Part shown: positions 26,638 to 36,500 of the stretch, piece after piece
How the letters are laid out: each line of letters starts with the position of its first letter
Position numbering within the stretch: position 1 is the first letter of the stretch
DNA from: CAZAMT01 sp964486145
GTDB taxonomy: Bacteria; Bacteroidota; Bacteroidia; Bacteroidales; JAAAOM01
Assembly: GCA_964486145.1 (NCBI GenBank)
Contig: CAZAMT010000003.1
Coordinates: 1-54,615 of the forward strand
Length of the DNA stretch: 54,615 nt
Direction of reading: 5' to 3'
The notes under the pieces: generated by a model
What the model saw: only the letters and a program-made list of their open reading frames with translations
Database searches by the model: none
What the model was told of the DNA's origin: nothing
Made by a program: the position numbers and the translations under genes

Positions 26638-27969
26638 GTGTTAAAAACATTTACAAAAGGAGGTATTCATCCTCCCGAACATAAGTTTTCAGCAGGAAAT
26701 AAAATCAAAATTCTACCACCGCCCGACATCGCAACCATTCCTATTGCACAGCACATTGGAGTCCCTGCCACTCCTCTGGTAAAGAAAGGCGACGATGTTA
26801 AAGCAGGTCAGGTAATTGCCAAAGCAGAAGGATTCGTATCCGCGTTTATCCATTCATCCGTATCCGGAAAAGTATTAAAAATTGATCCTGTGATGGATGT
26901 GAGTGGCTACAAAAAAATGTCAGTTATCATTCAGGTGGATGGTGATGAATGGATGGATGAAATCATCAGGGATGACAATATAAAAAAAGATATCGACCTT
27001 ACCGGGGAAGAAATTGTCAAAAAAGTTCAGGAGGCAGGAATCGTAGGGTTGGGCGGGGCAACTTTTCCATCGCACGTAAAGCTTTCAGTCCCAAAAGGCA
27101 AAAAAGCAGATCACCTCATTCTCAATGGCGTTGAGTGTGAACCCTATTTAACAGCCGATCATATGCTGATGCTCGAAAAAGGCGAAGAGATACTTGTGGG
27201 GGCCAGATTACTGATGAAAGCACTGGGAGTAAATAAGACCATTATTGGAATTGAAAATAATAAACCGGATGCAATCGCGTACTTGCAAAAGCTGGCATCT
27301 TCGTATGATGGCATTTCGGTTCAGCCACTAAAAGTTAAATACCCACAGGGAGGTGAAAAACAACTCATTAAAGCCGTTTTAAACAGGGAAGTACCTCCCG
27401 GCGGACTACCCATTGATGTGGGAACTGTTGTTTTTAATGTTGGAAGTGCTTTTGCTGTTTATGAAGCTGTCCAGAAAAATAAACCACTGATGGAAAGGGT
27501 GCTTACAGTTACAGGTAAATCCATGACTTCCAAACAAAATTATCGGGTGAGAATTGGCACACCGGTAAAAAATGTTATTGAAGCAGCAGGGGGACTTCCT
27601 GAAGACACCGGCAAGGTTATCAGTGGCGGACCAATGATGGGAAAAGCACTGAACTCACTCGATATACCTGTCATTAAAGGAAGTTCGGGGATTTTGGTCA
27701 TCCCGGAACCTGAATCGGTTAGAAAATCCATGAAGGCGTGCATTCGTTGCACCAAATGTGTCAGTGTCTGTCCAATGGCTTTGGAGCCATATCTACTCAT
27801 GACTCTTTCGGAAAAAGCAATGTACGACAGAGCTGAATCCAACAGAATAACCGATTGCATTGAATGTGGATCATGCAGTTATATATGTCCTGCTGACAGA
27901 CCATTGTTGGATTATGTTCGTTTAGGGAAATCAAATGTTATCAAAATCATAAGATCAAGAAAATCATAA
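26638..27969 (+). CDS. rnfC: Electron transport complex subunit RnfC
   Basis: This 443-residue peripheral subunit is the NADH-reactive part of RNF. The nucleotide and FMN-binding region appears as GLGGATFPSHVKLS and LILNGVECEPYLTADH, and two 4Fe-4S clusters occur as CIRCTKCVSVCP and CIECGSCSYICP. The N-terminal region (KGGIHPPEHKFSAG) matches RnfC. The start is GTG at 26638, 2 nt after the rnfB stop; the next gene begins within its stop codon. It should oxidise or reduce NAD(H) in exchange with RnfB. Confidence 0.96.
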   Translation: MLKTFTKGGIHPPEHKFSAGNKIKILPPPDIATIPIAQHIGVPATPLVKKGDDVKAGQVIAKAEGFVSAFIHSSVSGKVLKIDPVMDVSGYKKMSVIIQVDGDEWMDEIIRDDNIKKDIDLTGEEIVKKVQEAGIVGLGGATFPSHVKLSVPKGKKADHLILNGVECEPYLTADHMLMLEKGEEILVGARLLMKALGVNKTIIGIENNKPDAIAYLQKLASSYDGISVQPLKVKYPQGGEKQLIKAVLNREVPPGGLPIDVGTVVFNVGSAFAVYEAVQKNKPLMERVLTVTGKSMTSKQNYRVRIGTPVKNVIEAAGGLPEDTGKVISGGPMMGKALNSLDIPVIKGSSGILVIPEPESVRKSMKACIRCTKCVSVCPMALEPYLLMTLSEKAMYDRAESNRITDCIECGSCSYICPADRPLLDYVRLGKSNVIKIIRSRKS

Positions 27970-28970
27970 TGGCTAAATTATTACATGTATCACCATCACC
28001 GCACGTGCATAGTGATGACACAATCCCGCGTTTAATGTATGATGTTGTCATTGCGCTCGCCCCGGCAATGATACTTGCCGTTTACTATTTTGGATATACA
28101 GTACTGATTGTTGGAACCGTTTCGGTGCTCAGTTGTATACTTACTGAATATGTGATTCAAAAATACATTTTAAAAACAAAGGTAACCATTGCCGATGGAT
28201 CGGCTGCCGTAACAGGTGTATTACTGGCATTTAACCTCACTCCGGATCTGCCTGTTTACATGATCGTTTTCGGAGCAATTGTGTCTATTGGTATTGGTAA
28301 AATGACCTTCGGCGGGCTTGGTAATAATCCCTTTAATCCGGCACTCGTGGGCAGGGTATTTTTACTTATTTCATTCCCTGTTGCTATGACTTCTACTCCG
28401 GTACCCATGGGATTTAATACTTCCTATACCGATGCAGTAACAGCTCCCACTCCTCTTTCCTTTATTAAAGAAGGATTGCGAAACGGAACACCTGTTCCCC
28501 AACTGATGGATGATATTCCAAGCTATCAAAACCTGTTTTTTGGCAACATGGGAGGATCTCTTGGTGAAATTGCAGGTGCAGCGTTGGTGCTTGGACTGCT
28601 TTACATGCTCATTCGAAAGGTGATTACATGGCATATTCCCATCATTACGCTTGGTACTATTTTTGGCTTTACCGGTATTCTCTGGCTCATCAATCCAATG
28701 CAAAATGCAGATCCTGTTTTCCATCTGCTGACCGGTGGAGTCCTGCTTGGGGCCATCTACATGGCTACAGATTATGTAACATCACCCATGACAAAAAAGG
28801 GAATGACTATTTACGCCATAGGTATTGGTGCAATTACCGTGATTATTCGTGTTTGGGGAGCCTATCCGGAAGGAATATCTTTTGCCATCCTCATTATGAA
28901 TGGTTTTGTTCCTATTATCAATCGTTACGTAAAAACCAAACGTTTCGGAAAGGAGGTGCAACATGGCTAA
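27969..28970 (+). CDS. rnfD: Electron transport complex subunit RnfD
   Basis: This 333-residue membrane subunit of the NqrB/RnfD family has about nine to ten transmembrane segments and belongs to the ion-pumping core, usually with covalently bound FMN. The FGGLGNNPFNPALVGRVFL stretch is characteristic and YMATDYVTSPMTKKG is conserved. Its ATG overlaps the rnfC stop by 1 nt, and its end overlaps rnfG by 8 nt. Confidence 0.95.
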   Translation: MAKLLHVSPSPHVHSDDTIPRLMYDVVIALAPAMILAVYYFGYTVLIVGTVSVLSCILTEYVIQKYILKTKVTIADGSAAVTGVLLAFNLTPDLPVYMIVFGAIVSIGIGKMTFGGLGNNPFNPALVGRVFLLISFPVAMTSTPVPMGFNTSYTDAVTAPTPLSFIKEGLRNGTPVPQLMDDIPSYQNLFFGNMGGSLGEIAGAALVLGLLYMLIRKVITWHIPIITLGTIFGFTGILWLINPMQNADPVFHLLTGGVLLGAIYMATDYVTSPMTKKGMTIYAIGIGAITVIIRVWGAYPEGISFAILIMNGFVPIINRYVKTKRFGKEVQHG

Positions 28971-29544
28971 AAAAGAATCAAATTTCACCAATATGGTTGT
29001 AACGTTATTCCTTGTAACCCTCATAGCCTCTACAGCATTGGGCTTTGTTTACAACCTGACCAAAAATCCCATTGAAGCTGCAAAACTGGCAAAAAAAACG
29101 CAGGCAATTGAAAATGTAATCCCGGGGTTTACAAATAATCCGTTTGAATCCGCTTATAACGTTCCAACAGATGGCGGAGATTCATTAACCGTTTATCCGG
29201 CCAAAGATGGAGAGGAATTAATAGGATATGCCGTTGAAAGCTATTCAAATAAAGGATATGGCGGAACCATACGAGTAATGGTTGGCTTTCTCCCGAATGG
29301 GACAATAAATGATATCAATGTAATTCAACATAAAGAAACACCGGGTTTAGGAGATAAAATACAAAGCAGTAAATCCGACTGGAGTGACCAGTTTGATGGT
29401 AAAAACCCGGCAAATTTTTCTTTGCAGGTGAAGAAAGACGGAGGTGATGTTGACGCAATAACAGCATCAACCATCAGCTCCCGCGCTTACTGCGAAGCAG
29501 TGACTCGTGCTTATAATGCAATAAACCAAGGAGGTGCACAATGA
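28963..29544 (+). CDS. rnfG: Electron transport complex subunit RnfG
   Basis: This 193-residue subunit has one N-terminal transmembrane helix (residues ~10-30) and a periplasmic FMN-binding domain. The flavinylation site reads DAITASTISS (near residue 167), a variant of the usual SGAT motif in which the FMN-accepting Thr is kept. KETPGLGDKI is also typical. ApbE would be needed to attach FMN; no apbE gene is visible in the window. It overlaps both neighbours in the operon. Confidence 0.94.
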   Translation: MAKKESNFTNMVVTLFLVTLIASTALGFVYNLTKNPIEAAKLAKKTQAIENVIPGFTNNPFESAYNVPTDGGDSLTVYPAKDGEELIGYAVESYSNKGYGGTIRVMVGFLPNGTINDINVIQHKETPGLGDKIQSSKSDWSDQFDGKNPANFSLQVKKDGGDVDAITASTISSRAYCEAVTRAYNAINQGGAQ

Positions 29545-30131
29545 ATCAATGGCAAAATTTCAGTAAAGGCTTTTTCAAAGAAAATGCAGTATTTGTCCTT
29601 TTTCTGGGGTTGTGTCCAACTCTTGGAGTAACCACATCCGCTATTAACGGGTTGGGTATGGGACTGGCTACAACATTCGTATTGTTTATGTCGAACCTGG
29701 TAGTTTCACTTATAAAAGCATTTATACCCGACAAAGTAAGAATACCCTCTTATATTGTGATTATTGCATCGTTTGTTACGATTGTAGAGCTTGTTATGCA
29801 GGCTTATACGCCTGATTTATTCGAACAATTGGGCATTTTTATTCCTCTCATCGTTGTGAACTGTTTGGTGCTGGGACGCGCCGAGGCATTTGCATCAAAA
29901 AATACACTTTTCACCTCTATCATTGATGGTTTGGGCATGGGTTTAGGTTTTGCATTTGCTCTGTTTTTACTTGGATCTGTAAGAGAAATCCTGGGTAGCG
30001 GAGCAATATTTGGATATAAATTTATTGATGGAGACGGAATTTTGATATTTGTACTGGCTCCGGGAGCATTTATTGCACTGGGTTACCTGATATACATTAT
30101 GAACAGGATAAAAAAGAAAATCTACGAATAA
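29541..30131 (+). CDS. rnfE: Electron transport complex subunit RnfE
   Basis: This 196-residue integral membrane protein of the NqrD/RnfE family has six predicted helices. The family signatures GLCPTLGVTTSAINGLGMGL and FIPLIVVNCLVLGRAEAFAS are both clear. It forms part of the ion-conducting core with RnfA and RnfD, and its ATG overlaps the rnfG stop by 4 nt. Confidence 0.96.
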   Translation: MNQWQNFSKGFFKENAVFVLFLGLCPTLGVTTSAINGLGMGLATTFVLFMSNLVVSLIKAFIPDKVRIPSYIVIIASFVTIVELVMQAYTPDLFEQLGIFIPLIVVNCLVLGRAEAFASKNTLFTSIIDGLGMGLGFAFALFLLGSVREILGSGAIFGYKFIDGDGILIFVLAPGAFIALGYLIYIMNRIKKKIYE

Positions 30132-30144
30132 TAAAACAATAACA

Positions 30145-30717
30145 ATGGAGTATCTGATAATCATTATTTCAGCCGTATTTGTTAATAATATTGTACTGCA
30201 CCAGTTTTTGGGTATTTGCCCGTTTATAGGTGTTTCCAATAAAATTTCCACAGCCGTTGGTATGACCGGGGCAGTTACATTTGTAATGACAATAGCCACC
30301 ATTGTAACATACTTATTGCAAAATTATGTTTTAATACCACTCGGGATTTCATTTATGCAAACCATTACATTTATTCTGGTTATTGCTTCGTTAGTGCAAC
30401 TGGTTGAGATTATCTTAAAAAAAGTAAGTCCGGCACTTTACCAGGCGCTGGGTATATTTCTTCCGTTGATAACTACCAATTGCGCGGTGCTGGGAGTAGC
30501 CATACTTTCCGTTCAAAAGGATTTCAACCTTGCGGAAAGCACCGTATTTGCACTTTCAAATGCCATTGGTTTTGGTCTCGCGCTTACTTTGTTCTCGGGT
30601 ATCCGCGAACATCTCGACCTGATGAATGTGCCAAAAGGAATGAAAGGGGTACCCATCGCGTTTGTGGTTGCCGGATTGCTTGCATTGGCCTTTATGGGAT
30701 TTGCAGGTATTGTGTAA
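30145..30717 (+). CDS. rnfA: Electron transport complex subunit RnfA
   Basis: This 190-residue integral membrane protein of the NqrE/RnfA family has six predicted helices. Diagnostic motifs are NNIVLHQFLGICPFIGVS and FLPLITTNCAVLGVAIL; together with RnfE it contributes Cys residues for the membrane Fe-S centre. It begins 13 nt after rnfE and is the last gene of the operon, giving the order rseC-rnfB-C-D-G-E-A. Confidence 0.96.
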   Translation: MEYLIIIISAVFVNNIVLHQFLGICPFIGVSNKISTAVGMTGAVTFVMTIATIVTYLLQNYVLIPLGISFMQTITFILVIASLVQLVEIILKKVSPALYQALGIFLPLITTNCAVLGVAILSVQKDFNLAESTVFALSNAIGFGLALTLFSGIREHLDLMNVPKGMKGVPIAFVVAGLLALAFMGFAGIV

Positions 30718-30773
30718 GAAGGAAGTTAACAATTTCATAACGTTTATTAAACATTTAGGTCATCAGCATCATT

Positions 30774-30781
30774 TATATTTG
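30774..30781 (+). promoter_or_regulatory. Candidate -7 box for the small lipoprotein gene
   Basis: TATATTTG matches the TAnnTTTG consensus 24 nt before the lipoprotein ATG. A recognisable -33 TTG at the standard spacing is lacking. Confidence 0.33.
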
Positions 30782-30805
30782 ATGAGTCATTAAAATCAAC
30801 CACCT

Positions 30806-31240
30806 ATGAAGCATTTTCTTATCTTAGCCGTTGCTCTTGCCTCCCTGCTCGCTAGTTGTTCAAAAGACAATGAAGAAGATCAGACCATGAAAGGACTGGT
30901 TCAGTTCAGTGAAAAACCCGTTTATGCTGATGATAAAATAACATTTCAGGCAGAAATCCTTTATTCTGCTACCGGACAACCTGTAGAAGTTGAATTCCAG
31001 GTTCTCGAAAACGATATTGTGCTCCTCGAAGATAAAGTGAACGCGGAAACCAACATTGATGGTATAGGGTTTTCTTTCAGAACACCTATGATATCTGTAA
31101 CTGCAACCCAGGCAGACTTTGCAGGAAAAACATTAACGATTTTTCTGGACCCAAAAAATAAACTCACAACAGAAGAATATACTTCTGAGCAATACATTAA
31201 CCTGTACAAAAAAGAATCTGTAACAATTCCTGAACAGTAA
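30806..31240 (+). CDS. Small putative lipoprotein, function unknown
   Basis: This 144-residue protein has a short signal sequence and lipobox LLASC (Cys at residue 18), so it should be lipidated and sit in the envelope. The mature part is acidic (KDNEEDQT) and appears beta-rich, with alternating hydrophobic residues as in VEVEFQVLENDIVLLEDKV. I do not recognise the family. It follows the RNF operon by 88 nt, probably under its own promoter, and converges with the S9 peptidase gene. Confidence 0.72.
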   Translation: MKHFLILAVALASLLASCSKDNEEDQTMKGLVQFSEKPVYADDKITFQAEILYSATGQPVEVEFQVLENDIVLLEDKVNAETNIDGIGFSFRTPMISVTATQADFAGKTLTIFLDPKNKLTTEEYTSEQYINLYKKESVTIPEQ

Positions 31241-31260
31241 TTCGCTGTTTCATTGCTTCA

Positions 31261-33372
31261 TTATTCGTTCTCTTCCAACATTAGCAGAAAAGCATATTCA
31301 AGCGCTGTTTCCTTATATTTTTCAAATCTCCCGGATGCTCCGCCATGTCCGGCTTCCATGTTTGTATGAAGCAAGACCAAATTGCTTCCGGTTTTGGTTT
31401 TTCTTAACTTCGCCACCCACTTTGCAGGTTCCCAGTATTGCACCTGGGAGTCATGTAAACCAGTAGTAACCAGCATGTTTGGATATTCCTGCGCCACAAC
31501 GTTATCGTACGGCGAATAGGACAATATGTAATCGTAATATTCTTTTTCATTTGGATTTCCCCATTCATCATATTCGCCTGTAGTTAGCGGAATGCTTTCG
31601 TCAAGCATGGTTGTTACTACATCAACAAAAGGCACCGCTGCAATTACACCATGAAATAAATGTGGTCGCAAATTCACTATTGCTCCCATCAATAAGCCAC
31701 CAGCACTTCCTCCCATGGCATACAGATGTTCCGAAGACGTATATTTTTGCTCAATAACATGATCGGCACAGTCAATAAAATCAGTAAATGTATTTTTCTT
31801 GTTTAGCATTTTACCGTCATCATACCATTCCCTTCCGTATATTTGACTACCCCTGATATGGGCGATGGCAAAAACAAAGCCCCTATCAAGCAGGCTGAGG
31901 CGAACTGAACTAAAATACGGATCAATGGTATGGCCGTATGAACCATAACCGTACAGCAAGAAAGGTGTTTTTTCATTTAATGTTACATCTTTTCGATATA
32001 CCATCGAAATCGGAATTTTTTTACCATCCCTTGAAGGAGCATACAATCTTTTTGCTTCATAATCTTCCGGTGAAAAGTCCCCGATCACTTCCTGTTGCTT
32101 TTTCAATTCTCTGTCTCGTGTGTCCATGTGATAGTCAAAAACAGAGTATGGAGTGGTAAGTGAACTATAACTAAATCGTAGCATTTTGCTGTCAAACTCC
32201 GGGTTTACATGAATACCGGCAACATATGCTTCCTCTCCGAAATCAATATAATGTTCATTTCCGGTTTGCCATTCCATAACACGTAGGTTGGCAAGTCCGT
32301 CTTTCCGCTCATTTACAACAAGATAATCGTCAAAAACCTCAATTTCTTCTAAAAATACATCTTCGCGATGAGGAATAACCTCCTGCCAGTGTTCTTTGGA
32401 AGTATTATCAACCGGTGTTTCCATGAGTCTGAAATTTTTAGCATCGAGGTTGGTAATAATTAGAAACTTTTCGTTGAAATGAGCAATTCCATATTCAAGT
32501 TCACTCTCCCGGGGCTGAAATACCTGAAAGTGGTCGGGGTTATCTGCATCGGCAAACCTGTACTCGTTTGATAATGTACTTCCAGAAGATATGATGATGT
32601 ATTTTTCCGATTTTGTTTTATAGACGCCTGTATAGAAAGTTTCATCCGATTCGGTAAATATTTCTTCTGTTTCATCTGCTAAGCCAAATGCATTCATTTT
32701 CATTACCTTAAAAGGTCTTAATGTTGTTTCATCTTTCAGGGTATAGAAAAGGGTTTTACTATCATTTGCCCAGGCATAGCCCCCGGAAGTGTGGGCAACT
32801 TCCACATCGAGATTCTCGCCTGTTTCCAGGTTTTTCACTTGCAAGGTATACATTCTTCTGCTTAAGGTATCAACGCCATATGCAAGAAACTTGTTGTCAT
32901 TGCTAACCGACAAACCTTTTACGTTGTAAAAATCGAATCCTTCTGCCATCTTGTTTACATTAAGCATGACCTCTTCCTGTGCTTCAAGAGATCCAGCCTT
33001 TCGACAATATATCGGGTATTCTTTACCTTCCTCGTATCGCGTATAGTAGAAATAACCATTATCAAAAAACGGTACAGAAGAATCATCCTGCTTTATTCTG
33101 CCAACGATCTCGTTAAAAAGCTTATCCTGAAGCTCCTCAGTATTTTGCATCACCGTTCTGGTATAAGCATTTTCATCCTCAAGATACGCAATTACCTCAG
33201 GGTTTTCCCTTTCGTTGAGCCAGTAATAATTATCAATTCTGGTATGGTTATGTTTTGTTAATTGTTTCGGATTTACTTTTGCAACTGGGGGATCATTTTG
33301 TTCCATTCTATTGTTTGTTTTACAGCTTAAAAAAATTGTCAGGATTATAACCAGTATTTTAAATTGATTCAT
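31261..33372 (-). CDS. S9A-family serine oligopeptidase (oligopeptidase B-like), putative lipoprotein
   Basis: This 703-residue protein resembles oligopeptidase B/prolyl oligopeptidases, which cut short peptides using a beta-propeller-gated alpha/beta hydrolase domain. The nucleophile Ser lies in MGGSAGGLL (~residue 550), the Asp in GLHDSQVQYWEPAKW and the His in MEAGHGGASGR near the end. The N-terminal propeller spans ~residues 70-430. The leader ends in IFLSC (Cys17), so the enzyme may be lipidated and periplasmic, unlike cytoplasmic E. coli PtrB. A well-formed promoter candidate lies 32-62 nt upstream. Confidence 0.9.
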   Translation of the reverse strand: MNQFKILVIILTIFLSCKTNNRMEQNDPPVAKVNPKQLTKHNHTRIDNYYWLNERENPEVIAYLEDENAYTRTVMQNTEELQDKLFNEIVGRIKQDDSSVPFFDNGYFYYTRYEEGKEYPIYCRKAGSLEAQEEVMLNVNKMAEGFDFYNVKGLSVSNDNKFLAYGVDTLSRRMYTLQVKNLETGENLDVEVAHTSGGYAWANDSKTLFYTLKDETTLRPFKVMKMNAFGLADETEEIFTESDETFYTGVYKTKSEKYIIISSGSTLSNEYRFADADNPDHFQVFQPRESELEYGIAHFNEKFLIITNLDAKNFRLMETPVDNTSKEHWQEVIPHREDVFLEEIEVFDDYLVVNERKDGLANLRVMEWQTGNEHYIDFGEEAYVAGIHVNPEFDSKMLRFSYSSLTTPYSVFDYHMDTRDRELKKQQEVIGDFSPEDYEAKRLYAPSRDGKKIPISMVYRKDVTLNEKTPFLLYGYGSYGHTIDPYFSSVRLSLLDRGFVFAIAHIRGSQIYGREWYDDGKMLNKKNTFTDFIDCADHVIEQKYTSSEHLYAMGGSAGGLLMGAIVNLRPHLFHGVIAAVPFVDVVTTMLDESIPLTTGEYDEWGNPNEKEYYDYILSYSPYDNVVAQEYPNMLVTTGLHDSQVQYWEPAKWVAKLRKTKTGSNLVLLHTNMEAGHGGASGRFEKYKETALEYAFLLMLEENE

Positions 33373-33403
33373 ATTCTGAGAAGTAAGAAAAATTAAAACT
33401 GCC

Positions 33404-33434
33404 TAAAAGTAGAGAAAACAAATCACTATGGCAA
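33404..33434 (-). promoter_or_regulatory. Candidate promoter for the S9 oligopeptidase gene
   Basis: Read on the minus strand, TTG (33432-33434) is followed after exactly 20 nt by TACTTTTA (33404-33411), one mismatch from TAnnTTTG, about 32 nt ahead of the ATG. Spacing equals that of the metH and glyA candidates. Confidence 0.5.
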
Positions 33435-33546
33435 TGATATTTGCTGCCAAATAATGTTGTTTTAAATGTAACTTACAATCATGTATATCAGTATTATTGT
33501 TTGATTTTAAAACACCTGGCTCACAAGTTGAAAAATTCATTTCATC

Positions 33547-36500
33547 ATGATAAAAAAAACACTGCTGATTTTAATTAACCTGATTTCCTTTCTCATACAT
33601 GCTCAGGATAACCAATATATATTTGAGCATCTCACCTCCGATAATGGATTATCACGAAACTCTGTATCATCGATTATGCAAGATAAATATGGATTTATGT
33701 GGTTTGGCACATGGAATGGACTGAACAAATATAATGGATATGATTTTAAGGTTTACAAGTCTGATCTAAAAGATTCCAGTTCCATTAGTAACAACCGGAT
33801 AAACCATATTTTTAAAGACAGTACAGGTGCATTATGGATTGAAACTATCGATGGTTTGTACAATCGGTACAATTACAGGACAGACAATTTCACAAGGTTT
33901 GCCGAAGATAAAATCCCTGCCGGGATCTTAGATAATTTCATGGTAGTAAATGAAGTACAGGAATCTCCCACAGTTAAATGGAGCTTTAACCGGGATCATC
34001 TTGAAAGAAAAAATCTACGTTCAGGATACACACAAATTTTCACTCATGATCCTTTCCATTCAGAAGGATTAAATGACGACTTCATTACTTCAATATATCT
34101 TGACAATACCAATGTTTTATGGATAGGAACCAACAGTGGCGGGATTAACAAAATCAATTTAAACCAAAAGAAATTTTATAACATAAGGAGTCATCCACTG
34201 AAGGAAAACACCTTACAAAATAATATTGTAAGAGAAATAACTGAAGACAGTTATGGAAACCTTTGGATTGGAACACGTGATCAAGGATTGTGTAAAATGA
34301 ATATGAAAACGGGTCAATGCACAAGATACATGGCCAATTCCGAAAATTCGGGCTTAACAAACAACAGGATAAGAGAAATATTCAATGATACAGAAGGAAA
34401 CATTTGGATTGGTACATCCGGAAACAGCCCACTGTTAAAATATAATAAAAAAACCGATGCATTCAGGGCATTTGAAGGAGGTGACACTGAAAACGATGCT
34501 CCCAAAGGAACCATTTATTCTATATACGAAGACGACTTTGGTTATCTGTGGATTGGGAGTTTTGATGGCTTAGCCATATTTAACAAACGGACAGAAAAAT
34601 TTGCAAAGTTTCATCATGACCCCATTGACAATGCTACCTTAAGTCATAACTATGTCCGCATTATTGAAGAAGATGATTCTGGTAATATTTGGATTGGCAC
34701 TGAAAGCGGAGGCTTAAATAAAGTGATAAAAGAAGGATTCAACCCGGATTCAGTAGGTAAAATTACTTTTCAACGTTTTTTACATGACCCGGACAATTAT
34801 AAATCGCTTAGTGATAACCGGGTTTATTCAATATGCACTGATAATAATGGCGCATTGTGGGTTGGTACAGCCATGGGTTTGGATAAATTCAATTCTGAAA
34901 CGGAAACCTTTACCCATTACAATCAAAAAGACGGACTGGGCGATGACATGATTTACGGGATACTAAAAGACAGACATAACAATCTCTGGATAAGCCATGA
35001 TAACGGAATATCCAAATTCTCACCCGATTCATCAGAAATTGTATTTACAAATTACCACAAGTCAGATGGATTGCAGGGCAATGAGTTTTCTGAAGATGCA
35101 TATTACCAAAGCCCGGACGGAAAGATGTATTTTGGCGGATTAAATGGCCTTACTTATTTTTACCCGGACAGTATTAAATCCAATGCACAACAACCCAGGG
35201 TACTGATTACCAACCTGAAAATCCTTAACGAATCCGTGAAACCCGGTGAAAAAATCAAAGGTGAAGTGGTACTGCAAAAACCCATTTACGAAACAAGTGA
35301 ACTCAATCTTTCTTATCAACACCGCACCATCACGTTTGAATTTGCAGCACTGCATTACGCGGATCCTGAAAGGAACAGGTACCGGTACAAACTAATTGGC
35401 TTTGATGATGAATGGAACAATACAGATGCAGACAGACGCTATGCCACATATTCAAACCTTGTTAAAAAACAGTACACATTCCTTCTTAAAGGTGCAAATA
35501 GCGATGGTGTTTGGAATGATAATCCGGTGAAAGTGGTTCTGAATATTGCACCTCCTTTTTGGAGAACCCCTTATTTTTATGTTGCAATTGTTTTACTTAT
35601 TGGCCTGCTCACTTATGGCCTGATAAAACTCAGGGAAAGTAAACTTAAAAAAGATAAACGTGCACTGCAGGAAAAAATCAAAAAATCGCAGGAAGAAGTA
35701 GATCGACAGCAGGAAGAGATCATTATGCAAAAGAACGAAATCAAACTACGACAAAAAGATGAGAAGGATTTGCGTTGGCTGAATGAAGGATTGGCTAAAT
35801 TTTCGGATATCATAAGCGAGAATAAGCAAGATCTCAAAAGTTTGTCACAGGCATTTCTTTCAAACCTGGTAAAGTTTGTGGATGCTGATCAGGGAAGCCT
35901 TTTCCTCCTCAACGATGATGACGAAAACAATCAATTTCTGGAATTAACGGCTAGCTATGCCAGCAGTAAGGAAAAGCTTAAAGAAACGAAAGTTGAAATA
36001 GGGGAAGGTCAGGTTGGTACCTGTTTCGTAGAAGGAAAACATATCGAATTAAAAAACCTTCCGGAGGGGTATACCAAGATTACTTCCGGCCTGGGAGAGA
36101 AAAGTCCGAAATACCTGATGTTGTTTCCATTACGCCTTGATGAAAATATTTTAGGTGTCGTTGAATTTGCTTCATTTAAAAAAATCAAAGGAATCAAGGT
36201 TGTTTTTCTTGAAAAAATTTGTGCCACCGTCACTTCCGTTTTTGCAACCGAAAAGGCCAATCAACGTGCTTTGAAAATGTATGATGAATCTGTAATTCAG
36301 GCCGAAGAGTTAAAAACCAAAGAAGAAGAACTCCGTCAAAACCTGGAAGAAATGCAGGCCACACAGGAAGAATTACAACGAACAAATAAGGAAGCACAAA
36401 AAAACATGAAAGAACTGGAGACAGCCAAAAAAGAATCAGAGGAAAGAGAGCAGGAACTAATTGAAATGGCAGAACAACAGGCTGCTGCTGAAGAAGAACT

